Below are positions 28,724 through 33,193 of a DNA stretch of 33,193 nt, one piece after another. Every line of letters begins with the position of its first letter. The stretch's first letter is position 1. The position numbers were made by a program, and so were the translations under genes. The notes under the pieces were generated by a model. The model was not told where the DNA came from. It did no database searches and worked only from the letters and a program-made list of their open reading frames with translations. Where the stretch lies: positions 1-33,193 of the forward strand of contig CALBPI010000093.1 of the NCBI GenBank assembly GCA_937899415.1, given 5' to 3'. Source of the stretch: an uncultured Gammaproteobacteria bacterium. Its GTDB lineage: Bacteria; Pseudomonadota; Gammaproteobacteria; Steroidobacterales; Woeseiaceae.

Positions 28724-28729
28724 ATTGTA
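28724..28729 (-). promoter_or_regulatory. Probable -10 element of msrB
   Basis: TACAAT (5 of 6 to consensus) lies 27 bases before the msrB start on the minus strand, which would leave a leader of about 20 bases. No clear -35. A small CGGGG/CCCCG hairpin lies between it and the ribosome binding site. Confidence 0.35.
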
Positions 28730-28795
28730 CTCGATTGCGCGTGAGGGCAGCGCTTGCCACTGCGCCACGCTGTCTCCACACTGACGCTCACCGCG

Positions 28796-29542
28796 ATGTC
28801 TGATGCCGCCCCGACAGCCCAACTTGAAGACGTGGACGTCATCCTCGGCGGCAACCACATCCTCCACCGTATTCGACTGACGCTGCCTGCCGGTTGCGTC
28901 ACGGCCGTGATTGGCGCCAGCGGCAGCGGCAAGTCGACGCTGCTTCGGCTGCTCAACGGGCTCGTTACGCCGCAAGCGGGTACGGTGTACCGACACGGCC
29001 AGCCGTTGACATCTGAGCGGTTCCGCGACGTGCGTCGCGACACGGGCTATGCGATGCAACAAATCGGCCTGCTGCCGCACTTGTCCATCGCCGACAACAT
29101 CGCATTGCCATTACGGCTTGCGGGCCGCGCACCCGAGGCCATCGCCGATCGGGTCGGGGCGCTGCTCGACGCGATGCAGTTATCACCCGAGCTTGCCGCG
29201 CGTTACCCGGCCGCCGCTTCCGGCGGCCAGCAACAGCGTGCCGGTCTCGCGCGCGCCCTGGCGCTCGAACCCGAGCTGCTCCTGCTCGACGAAGCCTTTT
29301 CGGGCCTCGACGCGATCACGCGCCTGGCCACCCATGAACGTTTTGTGGCGTTACGTGGCACCGAAATCAAGAGCGCCCTGCTTGTCACGCATGACCTCGA
29401 CGAGGCCGCGCGCCTGGCCGACCGGCTCGTAATTCTCAACGCAGGGCGCATTGTGCGTGAGGGACCCCGCGATGACGTGCTCACCGACCCGCGCGATCCC
29501 TACGCCATAGAACTCGTGGAGGCGTTCCAGTGCGCGGACTGA
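28796..29542 (+). CDS. Osmoprotectant-type ABC transporter, ATP-binding protein
   Basis: A 248-residue ABC ATPase. It has Walker A GASGSGKST (40-48), a Q-loop Gln at 88-89 (YAMQQIGLLPHLSIADNI), signature ASGGQQQR (141-148), Walker B LLLLDEAF (161-168) and H-loop H199. The sequence around the Q-loop, MQQIGLLPH, and the partner gene place it in the OpuCA/OsmV/ProV group that imports betaine, choline or similar compounds. The C-terminal tandem CBS domains found in many such ATPases, which sense ionic strength, are absent. ATG 28796 is the last sensible start; the previous in-frame ATG at 28754 has no family match. It overlaps the permease gene by 13 bases. Confidence 0.9.
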   Translation: MSDAAPTAQLEDVDVILGGNHILHRIRLTLPAGCVTAVIGASGSGKSTLLRLLNGLVTPQAGTVYRHGQPLTSERFRDVRRDTGYAMQQIGLLPHLSIADNIALPLRLAGRAPEAIADRVGALLDAMQLSPELAARYPAAASGGQQQRAGLARALALEPELLLLDEAFSGLDAITRLATHERFVALRGTEIKSALLVTHDLDEAARLADRLVILNAGRIVREGPRDDVLTDPRDPYAIELVEAFQCAD

Positions 29543-30984
29543 TTGCAGCACTCGTGCTGGTCGCGACACCCGCCTGGGCGGAGCCTGTACGCATCGGCAG
29601 CAAGAACTTCACGGAAAGCTACCTGCTGGCCGAGATCGCGGCGCAACACCTCGAAGCCCGCGGCGTTGAGGTCGTGCGTCAGTTCGGGCTCGGCGGCACC
29701 AAGATCTGTTACGACGCACTTCGTGCCAGCGAGATCGATCTCTATCCCGAATACACGGGCACGATTGCGGCCGCCATTCTTGGTGACACCACACTCACCA
29801 ACATCGCGCCACCGCTTGCCGAGCAGGGCCTTGCCACCTACGCCCCGCCTGGCTTCAACAACACGTATGTCCTGGCGCTGCGCAAAGCGCTTGCCGAGTC
29901 GAGAGGCCTCACCAAAATCTCCGATCTCGTTGGCGAGACGGGTATCGACGCCGCACTCAGCCACGAGTTTCGCGCCCGAAACGACGGTTGGCCGGCGCTC
30001 AGTGCCCACTACGGCCTGACGCTGGGTTCGCGTGGCATCGAGCATGGCCTGGCCTATGAGGCACTCGCGTCGGGCGGCGCCGATCTGACGGACGCCTACT
30101 CCACCGACGGCGATCTGTCGCGCGCCGATCTCGTGCTGCTCGACGACGACCGCGCATTCTTTCCCCGTTACGACGCCGTCTGGCTCGCGCGCACGACGCT
30201 TGCACCCGACGTCGTTGCCGCACTGTCCGAACTCGAAGGCCGCATCGACGAGGCGACGATGCAGGCGCTCAATGCCCGCGCGGCGCTCGACGGTGAAGGC
30301 ATCGCCACAGTCGCCGCGAGCTTCCTCGCGACGTCCGGACTTGCCAACGCCAACACGCCGGTTCCGTCCCAGTTCTGGTCACGACTCGCCGGGAACACCG
30401 CGCGCCACATTCAACTCACGCTTGCCGCCCTGTTGCTGGCGGGCATCGTCGGCGTGTCGCTGGCACTCGTGCTACAGCCTTTTGCACGCGCCGCCAGTGG
30501 GTTGCTCTACGTCTGCGGCCTGCTGCAGACCATTCCGTCGATTGCGTTGCTCGCGCTCATGATTCCGCTGGTGGGCATCGGCGTGGTGCCCGCCGTCATC
30601 GCGTTGTTTCTCTACGCGCTGTTGCCGATCGTTCGCGCGACGCTCACGGCAATCAACGCGATCGAACCCGTCTATCTGACCGTCGCAGATGCCTTGGGCA
30701 TGACCGCTTCCGAACGACGCCGCCATGTGCTCGTGCCGCTGGCCATGCCGCACATCATTGCCGGCCTGCGCACGGCAGCCGTCATCGCAATTGGTACCGC
30801 TACGCTTGCCGCGTTCATTGGTGCGGGCGGGCTGGGTCAGCCCATCGTTACGGGGCTCGCGCTCAACGACACGGGCCTCATTCTCGAAGGCGCCGTGCCC
30901 GCCGCCCTTCTGGCGATCGTGACCGACCTCGTCTTCGATCTGCTCGAGCGGCGACTCGTGCCGCCGCACCTGCGCTCAGCTTGA
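29530..30984 (+). CDS. Osmoprotectant-type ABC transporter, fused substrate-binding protein and permease
   Basis: A 484-residue fusion. After a signal sequence (ending PAWA, ~17), residues ~18-270 form an OpuAC/ProX-type binding domain: [16 protein letters not shown] (21-36), [20 protein letters not shown] (51-70) and LYPEYTGT (71-78). Residues ~285-480 are a permease with about five membrane helices and the EAA loop [20 protein letters not shown] (~387-406). The likely substrate is betaine, choline or a relative, but the aromatic cage was not checked, so the substrate is open. Many known fusions of this group put the permease first; here the binding domain comes first. Start GTG 29530 lies inside the ATPase gene. 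The 3' end overlaps htpG by 9 bases. Confidence 0.92.
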   Translation: MRGLIAALVLVATPAWAEPVRIGSKNFTESYLLAEIAAQHLEARGVEVVRQFGLGGTKICYDALRASEIDLYPEYTGTIAAAILGDTTLTNIAPPLAEQGLATYAPPGFNNTYVLALRKALAESRGLTKISDLVGETGIDAALSHEFRARNDGWPALSAHYGLTLGSRGIEHGLAYEALASGGADLTDAYSTDGDLSRADLVLLDDDRAFFPRYDAVWLARTTLAPDVVAALSELEGRIDEATMQALNARAALDGEGIATVAASFLATSGLANANTPVPSQFWSRLAGNTARHIQLTLAALLLAGIVGVSLALVLQPFARAASGLLYVCGLLQTIPSIALLALMIPLVGIGVVPAVIALFLYALLPIVRATLTAINAIEPVYLTVADALGMTASERRRHVLVPLAMPHIIAGLRTAAVIAIGTATLAAFIGAGGLGQPIVTGLALNDTGLILEGAVPAALLAIVTDLVFDLLERRLVPPHLRSA

Positions 30985-32832
30985 GAGCTCGACGAGCAGC
31001 CGGTTGAGTCGACCCACGTAGTCGGCGGGATCGGCGGGCAAATCACCTTCAGCGATTTCCGCCTGCCCCAGCAGTACGCGTGCGAGGTCCTCAAACCGGG
31101 CGTCATCGGCAGCAGTTTCGAGACGGCGCACGAGCGGGTGCCCCAGATTGACCTCCAGCGCAGGCTTCGACTCGGGGACGTCCTGCCCGGCGGCCTCGAG
31201 CATGCGCCGCATTTGCGCGCCCATATCGTCGGCGCCCACAACCAAGCAGGCGGGCGACTCGACGAGACGGTCGCTCGCGCGCACGCCGGATACCGCATCT
31301 TCAAGGCACTGGCCGAGTCGCTCGAGCACGCCATCGTCGGCACGATCTTCTGCATCGTCCGCAGACTCGCCCTCGGGCAGCTCCAGCCCGTCACGGCGGA
31401 CGTCCTGCAGCGCCTTGCCATCAAACTCGGTCAGGTAGCCGATCATCCACTCATCGAGGCGGTCCGTGAGCAGCAACACTTCGATGCCGCGCTTTTTGAA
31501 GACTTCGAGGTGCGGGCTGGCCTTGGCCGCCGCCAGCGACTCGGCCGTCAGGTAGTAAATCGTGTCCTGGCCTTCGACCATGCGCTCGACGTAGCCCGCG
31601 AGCGTCTCGCTCTGGCTGTCGCCCTCCGAGTCCGTGGTCGTGAAGCGCAGCAGTTTATTGAGCGCGTCCCGGTTGGTCGTATCCTCAGCCAGGCCTTCCT
31701 TGAGCACCTCACCAAATTCACTCCAGAACCGCGCGTAGTCTTCAGGCTCGTTGTTGGCCATCTTGTCGAGCGTCGACAGTACTCGCTTGGTCAGTGCCGA
31801 TCGCATGGCATCGATGGCCGGACTCGACTGCAGCAGCTCGCGCGACACGTTGAGCGGCAGGTCGGCGCAGTCGATCACACCGCGCACGAAGCGCAGGTAG
31901 AGCGGCAGGAACTGCTCCGCGTCGTCCATGATGAACACGCGTTGCACGTAGAGCTTGAGGCCACGCGGCGCCTCGCGGTTCCAGAGGTCGAACGGTGCGC
32001 GCCCGGGAATGTAGACGAGGCTTGTGTACTCGCGCTTGCCCTCGACACGGTTGTGCGACCAGGCCAGCGGCGGCTCGAAATCGTGCGTCAGATGCTGGTA
32101 GAACTCCTTGTACTCGTCGTCCTCAACTTCGGCACGAGACCGCGTCCAGAGCGCAGTGGCCGAGTTGATCGTCTCGGTGCTTTCTTCGCCCGCGAGGCGG
32201 ACTGGAAAGGCGATGTGATCGGAGTAGCGTTTGACGAGTGACGTAATCCGGTAGCCCTGTGCGAACTCGCTTTCGTCGGGCTTCAGGTGCAAGGTGATCG
32301 TCGTGCCGCGTGCGTCGCGTTCGATGGGTTCGAGCGTGTAGTCGCCCTCACCCGTCGATTCCCAGCGCACGGCCGCATCGGCGTCCAGGCCTGCTCGACG
32401 AGTATCAACGGTGACCCGGTCGGCGACGATAAACGAGGCGTAGAAGCCGACACCGAACTGGCCGATCAGCTGTGCGTCCTTGCGCGCGTCACCGCTAAGC
32501 TTGCCCAGAAATTCGGCCGTGCCGGATCGCGCGATTGTGCCCAGGTTGCTGATGACCTCGTCGCGGCTCATACCGATGCCGTTATCCGTGATCGTGAGCG
32601 TGTTAGCCGCCTCATCGAGTGCGAGGGTCACCCCGAGATCCGGGTCGTCGGCGGCCAGGTCCGGGCTCGCGATGGCCTCGAAACGTAGCTTGTCGAGCGC
32701 GTCGGACGCGTTCGAGATGAGCTCGCGCAGAAAGATCTCCTTGTTGCTATACAAGGAGTGGATCATGAGCTGGAGCAGCTGTTTGACCTCGGCCTGGAAG
32801 CCGATGGTCTCTTTGGCGGTGTCTTCGGCCAT
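30976..32832 (-). CDS. htpG: HtpG, Hsp90 chaperone
   Basis: A cytosolic ATP-dependent dimeric chaperone. The 618-residue length is normal (E. coli 624). The N-terminal GHKL ATPase has E37/N41/D45 ([16 protein letters not shown]), TDNGIGM (82-88), GTIARSG and [11 protein letters not shown]. The middle domain has [19 protein letters not shown] and [14 protein letters not shown], and the C-terminal dimerisation domain ends [13 protein letters not shown] 32832 was chosen because GGAG lies 10 bases upstream and it fits the usual N-terminus; an ATG at 32865 would add eleven residues. It is convergent with, and overlaps, the fused ABC gene. Confidence 0.97.
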   Translation of the reverse strand: MAEDTAKETIGFQAEVKQLLQLMIHSLYSNKEIFLRELISNASDALDKLRFEAIASPDLAADDPDLGVTLALDEAANTLTITDNGIGMSRDEVISNLGTIARSGTAEFLGKLSGDARKDAQLIGQFGVGFYASFIVADRVTVDTRRAGLDADAAVRWESTGEGDYTLEPIERDARGTTITLHLKPDESEFAQGYRITSLVKRYSDHIAFPVRLAGEESTETINSATALWTRSRAEVEDDEYKEFYQHLTHDFEPPLAWSHNRVEGKREYTSLVYIPGRAPFDLWNREAPRGLKLYVQRVFIMDDAEQFLPLYLRFVRGVIDCADLPLNVSRELLQSSPAIDAMRSALTKRVLSTLDKMANNEPEDYARFWSEFGEVLKEGLAEDTTNRDALNKLLRFTTTDSEGDSQSETLAGYVERMVEGQDTIYYLTAESLAAAKASPHLEVFKKRGIEVLLLTDRLDEWMIGYLTEFDGKALQDVRRDGLELPEGESADDAEDRADDGVLERLGQCLEDAVSGVRASDRLVESPACLVVGADDMGAQMRRMLEAAGQDVPESKPALEVNLGHPLVRRLETAADDARFEDLARVLLGQAEIAEGDLPADPADYVGRLNRLLVELSS

Positions 32833-32862
32833 GCCGGAACTCCGATTGGGCATCGAAGTGGG

Positions 32863-32892
32863 CAATATTGATGCGCGGGCGCCGATTTCAAC
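32863..32892 (-). promoter_or_regulatory. Possible heat-shock-like promoter of htpG
   Basis: GTTGAAA (32892-32886, minus strand) resembles the sigma-32 -35 (CTTGAAA). About 12 bases on, CGCATCAATAT is only partly like the -10 (CCCCATNTA). It lies 31-60 bases before the htpG start. Weak. Confidence 0.25.
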
Positions 32893-32916
32893 CGGCGTGG
32901 GCGTGACCTCGGGGGA

Positions 32917-33045
32917 TCAGAGGATCAGCAGCAGTCCCGTTACGGCCAGCAGCGCACGATTCAGCGGCGCGACGACGTAGTGCAGCGCCGACAGGCGCAA
33001 ACGTGCCGCGTACCAGAGGTCGTCGAGCGCGTCCCACCACTGCAT
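32917..33045 (-). CDS. Possible 42-residue membrane protein
   Basis: ATG 33045 to TGA 32917 encodes a short product with an aromatic, amphipathic start (MQWWDALDDLWYAARLRL) and a hydrophobic end (RALLAVTGLLLIL) that could form one membrane helix. A weak TTGGAA lies 6-11 bases before the ATG. It begins 15 bases after, and in the same frame as, the stop of the upstream partial gene. No family is recognised. It may be a real small gene, a decayed extension of the upstream gene, or chance. Confidence 0.4.
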   Translation of the reverse strand: MQWWDALDDLWYAARLRLSALHYVVAPLNRALLAVTGLLLIL

Positions 33046-33060
33046 CGTGATTTCCAAGGA

Positions 33061-33193
33061 CTACTCCTCGACGAACGGCGACGCGGCCGTATCGGCGGAC
33101 ACCGTGAACAGGCACTCGAACTCACGGTGCGAGTCCAGCTCGGCGAAAACCATCGCCTGCTGTACCCACTCCCAGCGCTCGCGGGTCTCGGGG
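33061..33193 (-). CDS. C-terminal end of an unidentified protein (5' part outside window)
   Basis: The frame open from the right edge to TAG 33061 gives 43 residues, including ERWEWVQQAMVFAELDSHRE and FECLFTVSADTAASPFVEE at the end. The composition is protein-like, and the two other minus-strand frames lack this character. I do not recognise the family. htpG lies downstream on the same strand after the small ORF. Confidence 0.6.
   Translation of the reverse strand, partial: PETRERWEWVQQAMVFAELDSHREFECLFTVSADTAASPFVEE

Noticed and set aside
32888-33115. 75-codon minus-strand frame starting MPVHGVRR
   Set aside because: Out of frame with the partial C-terminus and the small ORF; Arg-rich composition typical of a GC-rich shadow.

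Overview
The window is high-GC, densely coded chromosomal DNA of a gammaproteobacterium. The evidence is a Pil-Chp chemosensory cluster, a pilT/pilU locus, yggS-proC-yggT, gshB, algH(yqgE)-ruvX(yqgF)-pyrB, AmpD and HtpG. From memory, the order from rsmE to the DUF4426 lipoprotein follows the Pseudomonas aeruginosa PA0388-PA0419 neighbourhood. Several members of that neighbourhood are missing here (pilK, chpB, pyrR, the pyrC-like gene, metX/metW), and two genes are added (apbE and a third PilT/PilU-type ATPase). I cannot assign a genus. No tRNA, rRNA, IS element, phage gene or CRISPR was seen.

Layout: (1) 1-1345, ampD (cut by the left edge) and rsmE, divergent across a 41-base gap holding a perfect inverted repeat. 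(2) 1346-11026, minus strand, the twitching chemosensory operon pilG-pilH-pilI-pilJ-chpA-chpC, including a 1938-residue hybrid kinase with (Glu-Pro)n linkers encoded by hexamer repeats. (3) 11224-16303, plus strand, the tight operon gshB-apbE-tonB-algH-ruvX-pyrB. (4) 16319-19639, minus strand, three retraction-ATPase genes pilT-pilU-pilU-like. (5) 19717-22365, plus strand, yggS-proC-yggT and a DUF4426 lipoprotein, followed by a terminator. (6) 22594-22929, an HU-like protein with a strong terminator. (7) 22988-25921, minus strand, an overlapping set of CPA1 antiporter, alpha/beta hydrolase and TerB-like protein. (8) 26106-27268, plus strand, a membrane-anchored coiled-coil/helix-hairpin-helix protein coupled to a small OmpA-domain protein. 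(9) 27265-28697, minus strand, msrB, an FKBP lipoprotein and a TonB-like protein. (10) 28796-30984, plus strand, a two-gene osmoprotectant-type ABC importer with a fused binding protein and permease. (11) 30976-32832, htpG, then a small membrane ORF and the 3' end of an unidentified gene.

Functionally, the left 20 kb is mostly type IV pilus motility: the receptor (PilJ), couplers (PilI, ChpC), kinase (ChpA), response regulators (PilG, PilH) and retraction motors (PilT, PilU and a paralogue). These are mixed with conserved housekeeping genes. The right third leans toward envelope and stress functions: cation/proton exchange, osmoprotectant uptake, methionine sulfoxide repair, a prolyl isomerase and Hsp90. 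Nothing here is a clearly new system. The best leads are the third retraction ATPase, the Chp cluster without local adaptation enzymes, the Tat-type lipoprotein ApbE inserted beside tonB, the antiporter-hydrolase-TerB operon, and the HhH/OmpA pair with repeated motifs in its divergent promoter region.
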